A DNA stretch of 64,000 nucleotides from JAPPHA01 sp963664045 (lineage in GTDB: Bacteria; Pseudomonadota; Alphaproteobacteria; Rhodobacterales; Rhodobacteraceae), in contig CAXXGT010000001.1 in the NCBI GenBank assembly GCA_963664045.2, forward strand, positions 62,001 through 126,000, in the 5' to 3' direction. A program made the position numbers and the translations under genes. Under the pieces are notes generated by a model. That model was not told the DNA's origin. It did no database searches and worked only from the letters and a program-made list of their open reading frames with translations. Positions 43,982-53,859 of the stretch are shown piece after piece (position 1 is the first letter of the stretch; every line of letters begins with the position of its first letter).

Positions 43982-46159
43982 GTGGAAAGGACAGGCAAGG
44001 CCGAATTGCAGGTCGGCAGGGAACTTGCTGACTTCATTGATCACGAAGTGTTGCCGGGATCCGGAATCGAACCTGACCGGTTCTGGATGGGATTCTCCGA
44101 CCTGGTCCACGGCTTCGGCGAAGAGCAAAAAGCGCTCCTCGGGAAACGCGAAGAACTGCAGGACAAGATCGACCAATGGTACCTGGTTCGCCGCGGAAAT
44201 CCCGCGAACGCCGAAGAGACAAGGATGTTTCTCGAAGGGATCGGATATCTTCTTCCGGACGGGACCGATTTCCAGATCGAAACCGAGAACATCGATGAAG
44301 AGATTTCATCTGTGGCCGGGCCCCAGCTCGTCGTCCCCGCGTCAAACGCCCGTTATGCATTGAACGCCGCCAACGCGCGTTGGGGGTCCCTGTACGACGC
44401 GCTCTACGGGACCGACGCCCTGGGCCGGGCCCAGAAAGATGGCTATGATCACGCACATGGCGACAGGGTCATTCGCTGGGCGCACGCGTTTCTCGACCGG
44501 GCAGTTCCCCTGGACGGCGCCAGTCACGCCGATGTCGATTCCTATGTACATGCAGACCGTCGTCTCTCCGCCCGGATTTCCGGCCGGAGTTACGGGTTGA
44601 GGGATCGCGATCAGTATTGTGGCTACCAGGGAGATGGATCCGGTCCCGACGCCATCATTCTGAAAAACAACGGGTTGCACATTCTGGTTCGGATCGATGC
44701 GGACGATACGGTTGGCCGTTCGGACAGGGCAGGTGTTGCGGACATATTGCTGGAGTCCGCGCTGACAACGATCATCGATTGCGAGGACTCGGTAGCCGCC
44801 GTGAACGCGGCGGAAAAAACCCTGGTCTATCGCAATTGGCTCGGGCTGATGAAGGGAGACCTCGAGACGGAGTTCCGGAAAGCTGGCCAACAGCATCGCC
44901 GCAGATTGAAGGATGACATTTCCTATGTCTCTGCGGAAGGCGCACCTGCCACTCTTCGGAGGAGGTCACTGTTACTCGTCCGCAATGTCGGGCTCCTGAT
45001 GACCAGCCCCGCGATCCTGGATCGAAACGGTGATGAGGTCCATGAATCCCTGATGGACGGGATGTGCACTGTCCTGATCGCCAGGCACGATTTGAACAAG
45101 GGGGAGGGAAGCGGGAATTCCAGGTGTGGATCCGTCTACGTGGTCGTGCCCAAGCTCCATGGCCCGAAGGAAGTTGCCTATGTCGATCGTGTATTCTCGG
45201 AAGTCGAAAAGGTGCTCGACCTGTCACGCAACACGGTGAAGATCGGCATCATGGACGAGGAACGGCGGACTTCCGTCAATCTCAAGTCCTGCATTCGAGC
45301 CGCCAGGGCGCGGGTCGCTTTCATCAACACCGGATTTCTTGATCGTACTGGCGATGAAATCCACACGGCCATGGAAGCCGGGGCTTTCCTCAGGAAGAAT
45401 GACATTCGAACCCAGCCCTGGATCGCGGCCTACGAGGACCGAAACGTCGATATCGGGCTGGCCTGCGGGTTCTCGGGAAAGGCCCAGATCGGCAAGGGAA
45501 TGTGGGCAGCGTCAGACCTGATGCGCGACATGCTTGAGCAGAAATCCGGCCATCCCCATGCCGGCGCAAATTGTGCCTGGGTTCCCAGCCCGACGGCTGC
45601 AACACTGCACGCGACGCACTACCACGAGATCGACGTTTTCGCGCGGCAGGACGAGATCGCGGCGAAGGGGAGCCGTGGAAAGCTGGCCGACATCCTGACC
45701 GTGCCGCTTGCCGGCGGCGTCAATTGGTCAAGTCGCGAAATTCAGGCCGAGATCGACAACAACGCACAGGGGATTCTCGGTTATGTCGTTCGATGGGTGG
45801 ATCAGGGCATCGGGTGTTCCAAGGTCCCGGATATCAATGACGTTGCCTTGATGGAGGACCGGGCCACGTGCCGGATTTCCTCGCAAATGCTGGCCAACTG
45901 GATGCATCATGGTGTCGTCTCCGAAGACCAGGTCATGGACGCGCTGCGGCGCATGGCGGTCAAGGTTGATGCCCAGAATGCGGATGATCCGAACTACACG
46001 TCAATGGCGCCGGATTTCGACGGATTCGCGTTCATGGCAGCATGCGATCTCGTTTTCGGAGGCACGAAGGCGCCATCGGGATACACCGAGCCGGCGCTTC
46101 ATGCGCGTCGGCTTCAGGTCCATGAAGGAACGGGAAGCGAAGGTGTTGATCATGGGTGA
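43982..46159 (+). CDS. glcB: Malate synthase G
   Basis: A 725-residue enzyme that condenses glyoxylate and acetyl-CoA to malate. The length fits the monomeric G isoform. LVRRGNPANAEE, TTIIDCEDSVAAVNAAEK and FINTGFLDRTGDEIHTAME are conserved, and MEDRATCRISSQ contains the catalytic aspartate region. The GTG start follows AAGGGGAG. The 3' end overlaps a GlcG-like gene by eight bases, mirroring the glcG-glcB adjacency of the Escherichia coli glycolate operon. Confidence 0.96.
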   Translation: MERTGKAELQVGRELADFIDHEVLPGSGIEPDRFWMGFSDLVHGFGEEQKALLGKREELQDKIDQWYLVRRGNPANAEETRMFLEGIGYLLPDGTDFQIETENIDEEISSVAGPQLVVPASNARYALNAANARWGSLYDALYGTDALGRAQKDGYDHAHGDRVIRWAHAFLDRAVPLDGASHADVDSYVHADRRLSARISGRSYGLRDRDQYCGYQGDGSGPDAIILKNNGLHILVRIDADDTVGRSDRAGVADILLESALTTIIDCEDSVAAVNAAEKTLVYRNWLGLMKGDLETEFRKAGQQHRRRLKDDISYVSAEGAPATLRRRSLLLVRNVGLLMTSPAILDRNGDEVHESLMDGMCTVLIARHDLNKGEGSGNSRCGSVYVVVPKLHGPKEVAYVDRVFSEVEKVLDLSRNTVKIGIMDEERRTSVNLKSCIRAARARVAFINTGFLDRTGDEIHTAMEAGAFLRKNDIRTQPWIAAYEDRNVDIGLACGFSGKAQIGKGMWAASDLMRDMLEQKSGHPHAGANCAWVPSPTAATLHATHYHEIDVFARQDEIAAKGSRGKLADILTVPLAGGVNWSSREIQAEIDNNAQGILGYVVRWVDQGIGCSKVPDINDVALMEDRATCRISSQMLANWMHHGVVSEDQVMDALRRMAVKVDAQNADDPNYTSMAPDFDGFAFMAACDLVFGGTKAPSGYTEPALHARRLQVHEGTGSEGVDHG

Positions 46160-46580
46160 AATTCCAATAGTCGAGGCTCGGAAGATCGTTGCCGGCACGC
46201 TCGAGAGCGGCCGGGAAAGACGCCTGAAACCACTTACCGTCGCCGTCCTCGATACCGGCGGTCACGTGAAAGCGGTCGAACGGGAGGATGGTGCGTCACC
46301 GGGGCGTTTTGCCATCGCGATGGGCAAGGCCTACGGGTGCCTGATGCTCGGCATCGGTGGACAGGCCTTGATGGCCAGGGCTGAACAGCAACAGTATTTC
46401 GTTTCGGCGATGAACGGGCTGTTCGGTGGCCGGGTCGTGCCCGTCCCGGGTGGCGTACTGGTTCGCGACCGGAACGGAGATATCGTTGGTGCGGTCGGCG
46501 TTTCCGGCGATCTTTCCGAGAACGATGCGGCTGCCGCGGTGGAGGGCATTGAATCCGCGGGTTATTCGGCCGAGCCGTGA
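46152..46580 (+). CDS. GlcG/HbpS-family protein (DUF336)
   Basis: A 142-residue protein of the heme-degrading or flavin-like GlcG/HbpS fold. VAVLDTGGHVKAVEREDGAS and GALVGAVGVSG-like segments (here NGDIVGAVGVSGDLSEND) match. PGRFAIAMGKAYGCLMLG is the central helix. It overlaps malate synthase G by eight bases (ATG at 46152), so it is translationally coupled to it. The family's function is not settled; its association with malate synthase and glycolate oxidase is well known. Confidence 0.88.
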   Translation: MGEIPIVEARKIVAGTLESGRERRLKPLTVAVLDTGGHVKAVEREDGASPGRFAIAMGKAYGCLMLGIGGQALMARAEQQQYFVSAMNGLFGGRVVPVPGGVLVRDRNGDIVGAVGVSGDLSENDAAAAVEGIESAGYSAEP

Positions 46581-46704
46581 ATGCCTGTCCGTGGTCTTCC
46601 GGGATCGAGACGGGTCGAACCGGACCTTTGCCCGGCCCGAGGAACGGTCCGGCGAGTCCTGGCCGTCATGAGTTGGCCAATTTCAGAAACGACATGTAGG
46701 CGGA

Positions 46705-47490
46705 ATGGAGGAAGCGATCTCGAACGGCAAGCCAGTTGTCGGCGTCAGTGGCAACGGATACCTGATTGACGGAGAGTATCCGGTCCAGGCCAGCGGCGTT
46801 CACAACATCGAAGCGATTTCAGAGGTAGCCGGCGCAGTTGCGCTGATCCTGCCGTCGCTGCCGCATGTCAACACGATCCCGGACATCCTCGGCGTGTGTG
46901 ACGGCTTCGTGTTTACAGGTGCGCGTCCGAATGTTCATCCGGAAGAATACGGAGAAATGCCGACGGACGCGCACGGGATGTTTGATCGGGCGCGTGACAA
47001 GCTTGCGCTCCCCCTGATCAGGTCGGCCGTCGAGGCCGGGAAACCGGTGCTCGGAATCTGCCGTGGATTCCAGGAGATGAACGTCGCGTTTGGTGGAACC
47101 CTGTATCCGGAAATCCGTGACTTGCCCGGGCGGATGAACCACAGGATGCCGCCTGAAGGTACCTTGGGTGAAAAGTTTGCCCACAGGCACGAGGTCACGC
47201 TCGAGGAAGAGGGTGTCTTCGCCCGGATCTTTGGTTCGAGCACGGTCACGACAAATTCGTTGCACGGGCAGGGAATCAAGCAACCTGGAGCACGAATCGT
47301 CGTGGAAGGCCGTGCTCCGGACGGGACGGAAGAGGCGATCCGTGTTCGGGATGCGCCCGGTTTCGCGCTGGCGGTTCAGTGGCACCCGGAATGGCGTGCG
47401 TCGAAGGATCCCGTATCCCGCCTGCTTTACGAGGCGTTTGGAGCGGCAATGAGAAACGCGAAGGACATCTGCCCTGGGGATGACCAGTAA
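46705..47490 (+). CDS. Class I glutamine amidotransferase-like hydrolase (PuuD type, C26)
   Basis: A 261-residue gamma-glutamyl hydrolase-like protein. The nucleophile is C119 in VLGICRGFQEMN and the acid-base pair is H227/E229 in AVQWHPEW. VFTGARPNVHPEEYG is typical of PuuD, which hydrolyses gamma-glutamyl-GABA in putrescine breakdown. The start at 46705 gives a normal length. It lies 124 bases after the GlcG-like gene and 99 bases before a broken nitrilase gene. No other putrescine gene is nearby, so the substrate is uncertain. Confidence 0.87.
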   Translation: MEEAISNGKPVVGVSGNGYLIDGEYPVQASGVHNIEAISEVAGAVALILPSLPHVNTIPDILGVCDGFVFTGARPNVHPEEYGEMPTDAHGMFDRARDKLALPLIRSAVEAGKPVLGICRGFQEMNVAFGGTLYPEIRDLPGRMNHRMPPEGTLGEKFAHRHEVTLEEEGVFARIFGSSTVTTNSLHGQGIKQPGARIVVEGRAPDGTEEAIRVRDAPGFALAVQWHPEWRASKDPVSRLLYEAFGAAMRNAKDICPGDDQ

Positions 47491-47589
47491 CCGGTAGACT
47501 GGTGCGACCGTCAATACGCTCGGTTGAATCAGGGTCATTCCGGACGGCGTCAAGGCACATCGGAAGGATTGGGCGGCAGGGACCGAACC

Positions 47590-48486
47590 ATGCGAACCAG
47601 CTTGAGGGTATCGGTAGCGCAACTGACGTCCTCGAACAGGTACGATGCCAATCGAATTGATGAATGCTGCGGCTGTCGCGGCCAGGAAAGACGGTGCCGA
47701 CCTGTTGGCCTTGCCGGAAGTCTCCTGCCTGATGAACCATGCCGGTGCCGACGCGAGGCGGCACGTCACCTGCCCCCGGAGACGATCCCTACGTTGCCGC
47801 ATGCCGTGTCATGGCGGCCGAGCAGGGAATCTGTATAGCGCTACAATCTGGATACGTCTTGGGTCAGCCCTGTCAGGATGTCGGACCGGAGATATCTCAA
47901 CCATTCCGTGCTGCTGGACGATCACGGAAGGACAAGGGCAACATACGACAAGATTCATCTGTTCGATATCTCTCTCGACGGCCAGGATCCGACAGGAGAG
48001 TCACGGCGCCACGAGGTGTGTGGCGAGGCGGTTCTTGTCGACACGCCATCGGCCCCCTGGCGCCTTTCCATCTGTTACGATCTGCGCTCCCCTTGCCTGT
48101 ACAGGGACTATTGCCTGAACGGCGCAACGGTCGAGTTTGTCCCGTCAGCCTTCACGGTGCCTACGGGGCATGCACATTGGGGAGTGCTCCTGAGGGCCAG
48201 GGCGATCGAAAACGGTGTTTGGGTCATCGCGCCGGCGCAGGTCGGTCGCCATGCCGATGGCCGGACAACCTGTGGCCACTCTGTCGTCATCGATCCATGG
48301 GGCAGGGTCGACCTGGATCTCGGCGGCGATCGCCCCGCCCGGGCGACTGTCGACATTGATCTCAAGATGGTTGCGCGAGCCCGCTCGCAGATTCCCTCGC
48401 TCCGGAACAGGCGGACGTATTCGTTCAGGCGTATCGCGCGTTCGCGAGAAGCGATCGAGGACGTCGCCAGTTCGTCACGCCATTGA
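47590..48486 (+). pseudogene. Nitrilase-superfamily carbon-nitrogen hydrolase with three frame breaks
   Basis: The complete family sequence can be read, but in four pieces. MRTSLRVSVAQLTSSNRYDA starts in one frame; about 47665 it moves to another with AARKDGADLLALPEVS (catalytic Glu). About 47770 it moves to a third with GDDPYVAACRVMAAEQGICI, and about 47880 it returns to the first for DRRYLNHSVLLDDHG, YDKIHLFD (catalytic Lys), LSICYDLR (catalytic Cys) and the rest to 48486. Each move is in the same direction. All three catalytic residues survive, so it is either recently inactivated or affected by sequencing errors. Confidence 0.75.
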
Positions 48487-48695
48487 ATCTCAAATGTTTT
48501 CGATTGACGCGGACGATCACCCGGACGGACAGGCGAGGTCCGGCCTCCCTGTATCAAGCCGACAACCGTCACATGCGTGTTTTCCCGAGAGTCCCCAGTG
48601 CCTTTCGGAACGGATCCCGGAGCCCCGAAGATCCGGGGGGCGCTATCCGCGTCCCGCTTCACGTGACGCGCGAACTGAACCGGGATCCGCCATTC

Positions 48696-49343
48696 TCATG
48701 CTGCCATTCGATGCTGGTCGATGTCGGCAGCAACCTGGGCAAGCCCGGCATCAGCGGCATCCTCACGAGAAGAGGGTTCGCTTGACAGCAAGCCGGTCTC
48801 ACGCAGTTCCTTGAGTCCCGGAAGATCACGCGTGCTCGACAGTCCGAAATGGTCGAGGAAGTGCGAGGTGACCACGAACGTAACCGGTCGACCGGGGCTC
48901 TCCCGGCGGCGTCCCAGCTTGATCCAGTCAAGCTCCAGCAGGATGTCGATCGTGCCGCGCGAAACCGTCACCCCCCGGATTTCCTCGATTTCCGTTCTCG
49001 TTACTGGCTGATGATATGCGATGATCGCGAGCGTTTCGACCGCTGCACGCGAGAGTCTGCGCTGAACGACCGTTTCCGGCTGCATGAGGTAGCCGAGATC
49101 TGCCGCCGTTCTGAAGGCCCAGGTATTTCCGATGCGCGACAGCCGCACACCGCGTCCCTCGTATCGCTTGACGAGCCGATCCAGGGCCGTCACCGGATCA
49201 CACCCGAGCGGCATGCGGTTTCCGATCTGGGATACGGTCATCGGCTCTGCCGTCGCAAAGAGGATTGCTTCGACCATTCGCTCCTGCTCGTCCATTGCCG
49301 GACTGCAATCGACGGATTCGATGGTTTGATAGAGGTCGTCCAT
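48696..49343 (-). CDS. scpB: Segregation and condensation protein B
   Basis: A 215-residue kleisin-binding winged-helix protein that works with ScpA and SMC in chromosome condensation. LVEAILFATAEPMT-like sequence (here MVEAILFATAEPMTVSQIGN) and LSRAAVETLAIIAYHQPVTR, then EIEEIRGV are family blocks. The ATG at 49343 lies one base after the scpA stop. It is the last gene of the dgt-argS-SPOR-nagZ-scpA-scpB row. Confidence 0.93.
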   Translation of the reverse strand: MDDLYQTIESVDCSPAMDEQERMVEAILFATAEPMTVSQIGNRMPLGCDPVTALDRLVKRYEGRGVRLSRIGNTWAFRTAADLGYLMQPETVVQRRLSRAAVETLAIIAYHQPVTRTEIEEIRGVTVSRGTIDILLELDWIKLGRRRESPGRPVTFVVTSHFLDHFGLSSTRDLPGLKELRETGLLSSEPSSREDAADAGLAQVAADIDQHRMAA

Positions 49344-49344
49344 T

Positions 49345-50145
49345 TCATGATCTCCTTGCGCGAACCTGAATTTCAGCGAACGACTCCGACTGGCGGATCT
49401 CGATCTGGCCGCGTTTTGCAAGTTCCAGGGCCGCGGCAAACGTGGATGCCGTCGCGGAACGGCAGCGTGCCTGATCCGCCAGCCATGATCGGGGCATGAA
49501 CCGCAGGAGGCTGGCCCACTCGAACGCCTGCCTGAACAGCGGCCGCAATTGATCCAGGGCCTGTTCGACGGTAAGCACATGGCTGCGGGTACAGCTGAGC
49601 GGCGCGAAATCGTCACGGGTACGAACGCGGGCGTAGGCTTGCAGCAGATCAAGAATCGAGGCAGAAAACGAGACACGCCGCCTGGTTTCAGCGACCTCCG
49701 GGCACCCGCGGGAGAAAAAGTCCTTTCCAAGCCGGTCGCTTGCCATGAGCCCGGTGCCGCATTTTCGCATGGCTTCCAGTCGTTCGAGCTGAAAAGCAAG
49801 CCGGGCAGCAAGCTCGTCAGCGTCGATTTCATCATCCGTGGGTTTTTCCGGCAGAAGAAGCCTCGACTTGAGATACGCGAGCCAGGCTGCCATCACCAGG
49901 TAATTGGCGGCGAGGCGCATTCGGCTGCGATTCATGTGCTCGATGAACTGGAGGTATTGATTGGCAAGGTCGAGTACCGAGATCATTCTGAGATCGACCT
50001 TCTGCTTTCTGGCGAGCGCAAGAAGCAGGTCCAGCGGCCCTTCATATCCGTTCACATCGACGATGAAGGTCTCGGATGTTGCCGGTCCGTCGACGTAATC
50101 CTCGAACGCATGTTCTTCGGAAATGTCCGGAAGGAATCTATCCAT
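49345..50145 (-). CDS. scpA: Segregation and condensation protein A
   Basis: A 266-residue kleisin subunit. VNGYEGPLDLLLALARKQKV is the diagnostic N-terminal block, followed by RMRLAANYLVMAAWLAYLKS. The winged-helix C-terminus binds SMC. The ATG at 50145 overlaps the nagZ stop by eight bases; a start 34 codons further upstream adds a basic tail not seen in the family. SMC itself is not in the window. Confidence 0.93.
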   Translation of the reverse strand: MDRFLPDISEEHAFEDYVDGPATSETFIVDVNGYEGPLDLLLALARKQKVDLRMISVLDLANQYLQFIEHMNRSRMRLAANYLVMAAWLAYLKSRLLLPEKPTDDEIDADELAARLAFQLERLEAMRKCGTGLMASDRLGKDFFSRGCPEVAETRRRVSFSASILDLLQAYARVRTRDDFAPLSCTRSHVLTVEQALDQLRPLFRQAFEWASLLRFMPRSWLADQARCRSATASTFAAALELAKRGQIEIRQSESFAEIQVRARRS

Positions 50146-51148
50146 TGCACGCGTCCGCGTATGCCTGTTCGAGGACGGTGTCCGCGGCATGCAGACCATT
50201 TGGTCCGGATTGCCGCCGAAGCTGCAGCGCCCGGTTTGCCCTGGCACCGGCTGCGCCGCTCAGTTCCGGTACGGCCGCGGCAACATCGGTCATTTCCTTC
50301 CAGTCGCCATTGCAGTGAAGGGCGATGTCGCACCCGGCTGCAAGCGCAGCTTCGGCATTGCGTGCAGGATCTCCGGTCAGGGCCCTCATTGACAGATCAT
50401 CGGTCATCAAAAGGCCGGAGAAGCCGATTTGCCCGCGTATCATGCGAATGACGCGGGACGACAGGGTTGCGCATGCGCCGGCGTCAATGGACGGATACAG
50501 CACGTGGGCCGTCATCCCGATCGGCAGGTCCGAAAGCCGCTTGAACGGAAAGAAGTCCACCCCGGACAGTGTTTCGATGTCGGTTTCGACGACAGGCAAT
50601 TCCTCATGGCTGTCCTGTCGGGCACGGCCATGGCCCGGAAGATGTTTCATCACGGGAAGAACGCCGCCATCGAGCAGACTGTCCGCCACGACTCGACCAA
50701 GCAAGGCGACCTTGCCGGGATCATTGCCCAGACAGCGATTACGTATGACTGGATGAGTATTTTCGAACGCAACATCGAGCATGGGGACGCAATTCGCATC
50801 GATTCCGAGTGCCTGGAGTTCCGATGCGATCAAGCTGTACCGCAGGCGCATTGCCCGTCTTGCGGTTTCGGTATCAACTCTCTGGACCTGGTCGAGCGGA
50901 GGGATCCATTCCTTCCAGTGAGGCTTCGACAGGCGGGCGACGCGTCCGCCTTCCTGGTCGATGAATACCGGGGCACCGCGTCCGACGCTTGCACGCAAGT
51001 CGCTCGTCAACGCGCGAACCTGGTCAGGGTCATCGACATTGCGGGCAAACAGGATGAATCCCCACGGGTCGGCGTCCGCAAAGAACTGCCGCTCCCAGGA
51101 CGTAAGCCGCAGTCCTTCGCATCCGAAGATGCAGGCCCGGGCCGACAT
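50138..51148 (-). CDS. nagZ: Beta-N-acetylhexosaminidase NagZ
   Basis: A 336-residue cytoplasmic GH3 enzyme that removes GlcNAc from muropeptides in cell-wall recycling. KHLPGHGRARQDSHEELP holds the acid-base pair D179-H181, and LMTDDLSM holds the nucleophile D250. VFIDQEGGRVARL also fits. ATG 51148 shares one base with the stop of the SPOR gene (TGATG); a start 25 bases upstream is possible. Confidence 0.94.
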   Translation of the reverse strand: MSARACIFGCEGLRLTSWERQFFADADPWGFILFARNVDDPDQVRALTSDLRASVGRGAPVFIDQEGGRVARLSKPHWKEWIPPLDQVQRVDTETARRAMRLRYSLIASELQALGIDANCVPMLDVAFENTHPVIRNRCLGNDPGKVALLGRVVADSLLDGGVLPVMKHLPGHGRARQDSHEELPVVETDIETLSGVDFFPFKRLSDLPIGMTAHVLYPSIDAGACATLSSRVIRMIRGQIGFSGLLMTDDLSMRALTGDPARNAEAALAAGCDIALHCNGDWKEMTDVAAAVPELSGAAGARANRALQLRRQSGPNGLHAADTVLEQAYADACNG

Positions 51149-52005
51149 CAGCGATTCTGAACCGGGATGCACTGCTTTCCACGCTCAAGCAGCGACGTAC
51201 ACAGGTTTCTGGAGGCAACCTGGCTTTCAAAACCGACAGCTGCAATGCTGTAGGACGTCACACCGCTGCTTTCGGTAGGCTGAATCACCGTTGGTCGATC
51301 TCCGATCAGATCACCATGGTCGGTGATCAGGCGCTTTCTCTCCTCTTCGGCGACCTGGTAGCTGCCGAAGGATCCCAGGTGAACGACCAGTGCCCCCTCT
51401 TGGAGCGGCGCGATTCCAAGACCGTTCGGGCGTGGCCTCGGCAAGGTGGCCGAATCCGCCGTTTCAAATCCCGGTTCCACCTCCACTTCGGCCGGCGGTT
51501 CCGCCGCTTCTGCAACGCTTGCCTGTTCAATCGGCCGCTCTGTCCCGGTTGCATCCGCGGGCTCCGCTGCTCCTGCAATCAGGGTTTCCGGCGAAGGCGT
51601 CTCGTCAATGAGGCCGTCCTGGGACGAAACCGTGTCTCCGGGATCGAGCGGCATTGGTCTTGGCGCGAGAACGACCGTGTCCGGTCCCTCGGCTGCAATT
51701 CCTGATTCAATGACCTGGTTGATCGACAACCCCTGGTTTCCGACCTGTAGTCCGCCGGGGTCGATCGGCCGTGTTCGCGCATGCCCCTCCATTGCGCGAA
51801 TCACGGGAATTTCTGAAATGTCTCTGGATCCAAGGTTGGCGGCCCAGTAGCCGATCCCGGCCATCAAGGCGATGGAAACAAGGGCTCCGAACCAACTCAG
51901 AAACACCGAGAGCCTTCCAGCCAGACCGGAGGAAGACGGCCTGCTTTCCGAGGATGTCAGTACGGAAGGTCCCGCTCGCTGATCGCGATCGTATCGGGAA
52001 ATCAT
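51148..52005 (-). CDS. SPOR-domain membrane protein
   Basis: A 285-residue bitopic protein. Residues about 34-58 form a transmembrane helix (LSVFLSWFGALVSIALMAGI), followed by a proline- and acid-rich periplasmic linker. A C-terminal SPOR domain begins near residue 205 (ALVVHLGSFGSYQVAEEERK and AVGFESQVASRNLCTSLLER). SPOR domains bind denuded glycan at division sites. Its place before nagZ and after argS is conserved in alphaproteobacteria. Confidence 0.88.
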   Translation of the reverse strand: MISRYDRDQRAGPSVLTSSESRPSSSGLAGRLSVFLSWFGALVSIALMAGIGYWAANLGSRDISEIPVIRAMEGHARTRPIDPGGLQVGNQGLSINQVIESGIAAEGPDTVVLAPRPMPLDPGDTVSSQDGLIDETPSPETLIAGAAEPADATGTERPIEQASVAEAAEPPAEVEVEPGFETADSATLPRPRPNGLGIAPLQEGALVVHLGSFGSYQVAEEERKRLITDHGDLIGDRPTVIQPTESSGVTSYSIAAVGFESQVASRNLCTSLLERGKQCIPVQNR

Positions 52006-52085
52006 TGGGCCTGCCTCATTGGTTCACACTCTATATGGTGTGATTGACTGCTCCAACCCCAAAAATGCGATCGATTTTCTTGTAT

Positions 52086-53831
52086 TTAACGCATTTCTTC
52101 AAGCGGGGTTACGCCCAGAATACCAAGTCCTGTCGAAATAGCAATGCCTGTAGCCCTGCACATGGCCAGCCTGGCGAGGGTTCCGTCGGCGTCATCGGCC
52201 TGGAAGAACTTGAGTCTCGGTAGCTCCTTGCTCCTGTTCCAGAGACTGTGAAACTCGGAAGCGATTTCATTCAGGTAGAAAGCAATTCGGTGCGGCTCGC
52301 GGTTCCGTACCGCCAGTTCCAGTTGACGCGGCCATCCACCGACCTTTCGGACCAGGGCCATTTCCGCATCGTGACCGACAAGATCAAGGCATGCATCGGA
52401 CAGCGCGGCGTCGGAAACGTCGAATCCGGCGTCCTTGGCCTTTCTGATTACCGAGCAGATCCGGGCGTGGGCGTACTGGACGTAAAAAACCGGATTGTCG
52501 CGCGTCTGCTGACGGACGAGTTCCAGGTCGAAGTCCAGCGGGACATCGTTCTTTCGCGTCAACATCACGAATCGCGCGACGTCGGGTCCGACTTCGTCGA
52601 CGAGTTCTCGAAGCGTGACAAAAGTCCCCGCCCTCTTGGACATCTTGACTGGGCGAGAGCCCGAAAGGAGGCGAACCAGTTGGACCAGCCTGACATCGAC
52701 TGGAACGCGGTTTTCCGAAAGTGCCGCAACGACGGCGGAAATCCTCTTGACGTAACCTCCGTGGTCGTAACCGAACACGTTGATCAACTCGTCGAAACCG
52801 CGAAGTATCTTGTCATAATGATAGGCGATGTCCGGAGCGAAATATGTCCAGCTTCCGTCATGTTTCCGGATTGCCCTGTCCATGTCATCGCCGAAGTCGG
52901 TCGATCTGAACAGCGTCTGTTCCCTCGGTTCCCAGTCCTCGCTGCTTTTGCCCAGCGGCGGATCGAGAACACCCCGATAGATATAGCCCCTGGATTCAAG
53001 TGCATCCAGTGCGCCCTCGATACGCCCGGCACCGTAAAGGGACCTTTCGGAAAAAAAGACATCCATCTTGATGCCGAGGGCGGCGAGATCATCACGAATG
53101 ATCTCCATCATCTTCCCTGTGGCAAACTCCCTGAACAGGTCGAGCCATTCCGCCTCGGGCCTGTCCACGAAACGGTCTCCATGAATTTCCCGGAGCGCCT
53201 CGCCCACCGGAATCAGGTAATCTCCGGGGTAGCCGTCGGCTGCAAACGCGACCGTCCTTCCATTTGCCTCGAGATATCTCTGGTAAGCCGACCGTGCGAG
53301 GACTTCGACCTGTGCGCCTCCGTCATTGACGTAGTACTCCCGGGCGACGTCGTATCCCGCGAATTCAAGCAGGTTTGCCAGCGCATCACCGAACGCGGCG
53401 CCTCTTGCATGGGCAACATGCAAGGGTCCGGTCGGGTTTGCGGATACGAATTCGACGTTCACCCGTTGACCCTGGCCGGGGCGGGGACGACCGTACGAAC
53501 GACCGGCCTGAAGCGCTGCCGGGACACTGTCGCGCCAGGCCGACTTTGTCAAGGTGAGGTTGATGAACCCCGGCCCCGCGATGTCAACCGACTGCACCCG
53601 TCCGTCTGCCGCCAATTCGCCGGCAATGTGCTCGGCCAGCGTTCTTGGCCTGATCCCGGCGGGTTTCGCAAGAACCAGGGCCGCATTCGTTGACATGTCG
53701 CCATGTCTCGGGTCCCGGGGCGCCTCGAGGGTCACCGCCCGGGCGTCGGTTCCCGCAGGCAGAACGCCCTTGTCGGCAAGGGAAGCAATCGCGTTCGCGA
53801 CGAGTGCCCGAATGTCGAGAAAAATGTCCAT
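52086..53831 (-). CDS. argS: Arginyl-tRNA synthetase
   Basis: A 581-residue class Ia synthetase. The HIGH motif reads HVAH in ANPTGPLHVAHARGA and the KMSKS loop reads KMSKR in PVKMSKRAGTF. An N-terminal Add-1-like domain and a C-terminal DALR anticodon domain (MCRATGIAISTGLGILGV) are present. ATG 53831 was preferred over an extra 33-codon upstream frame that reads as basic, non-family sequence. It is separated from dgt by 28 bases. Confidence 0.96.
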   Translation of the reverse strand: MDIFLDIRALVANAIASLADKGVLPAGTDARAVTLEAPRDPRHGDMSTNAALVLAKPAGIRPRTLAEHIAGELAADGRVQSVDIAGPGFINLTLTKSAWRDSVPAALQAGRSYGRPRPGQGQRVNVEFVSANPTGPLHVAHARGAAFGDALANLLEFAGYDVAREYYVNDGGAQVEVLARSAYQRYLEANGRTVAFAADGYPGDYLIPVGEALREIHGDRFVDRPEAEWLDLFREFATGKMMEIIRDDLAALGIKMDVFFSERSLYGAGRIEGALDALESRGYIYRGVLDPPLGKSSEDWEPREQTLFRSTDFGDDMDRAIRKHDGSWTYFAPDIAYHYDKILRGFDELINVFGYDHGGYVKRISAVVAALSENRVPVDVRLVQLVRLLSGSRPVKMSKRAGTFVTLRELVDEVGPDVARFVMLTRKNDVPLDFDLELVRQQTRDNPVFYVQYAHARICSVIRKAKDAGFDVSDAALSDACLDLVGHDAEMALVRKVGGWPRQLELAVRNREPHRIAFYLNEIASEFHSLWNRSKELPRLKFFQADDADGTLARLAMCRATGIAISTGLGILGVTPLEEMR

Positions 53832-53859
53832 CGTGTCCCGGAGATCGCCTGCGCGGCGA

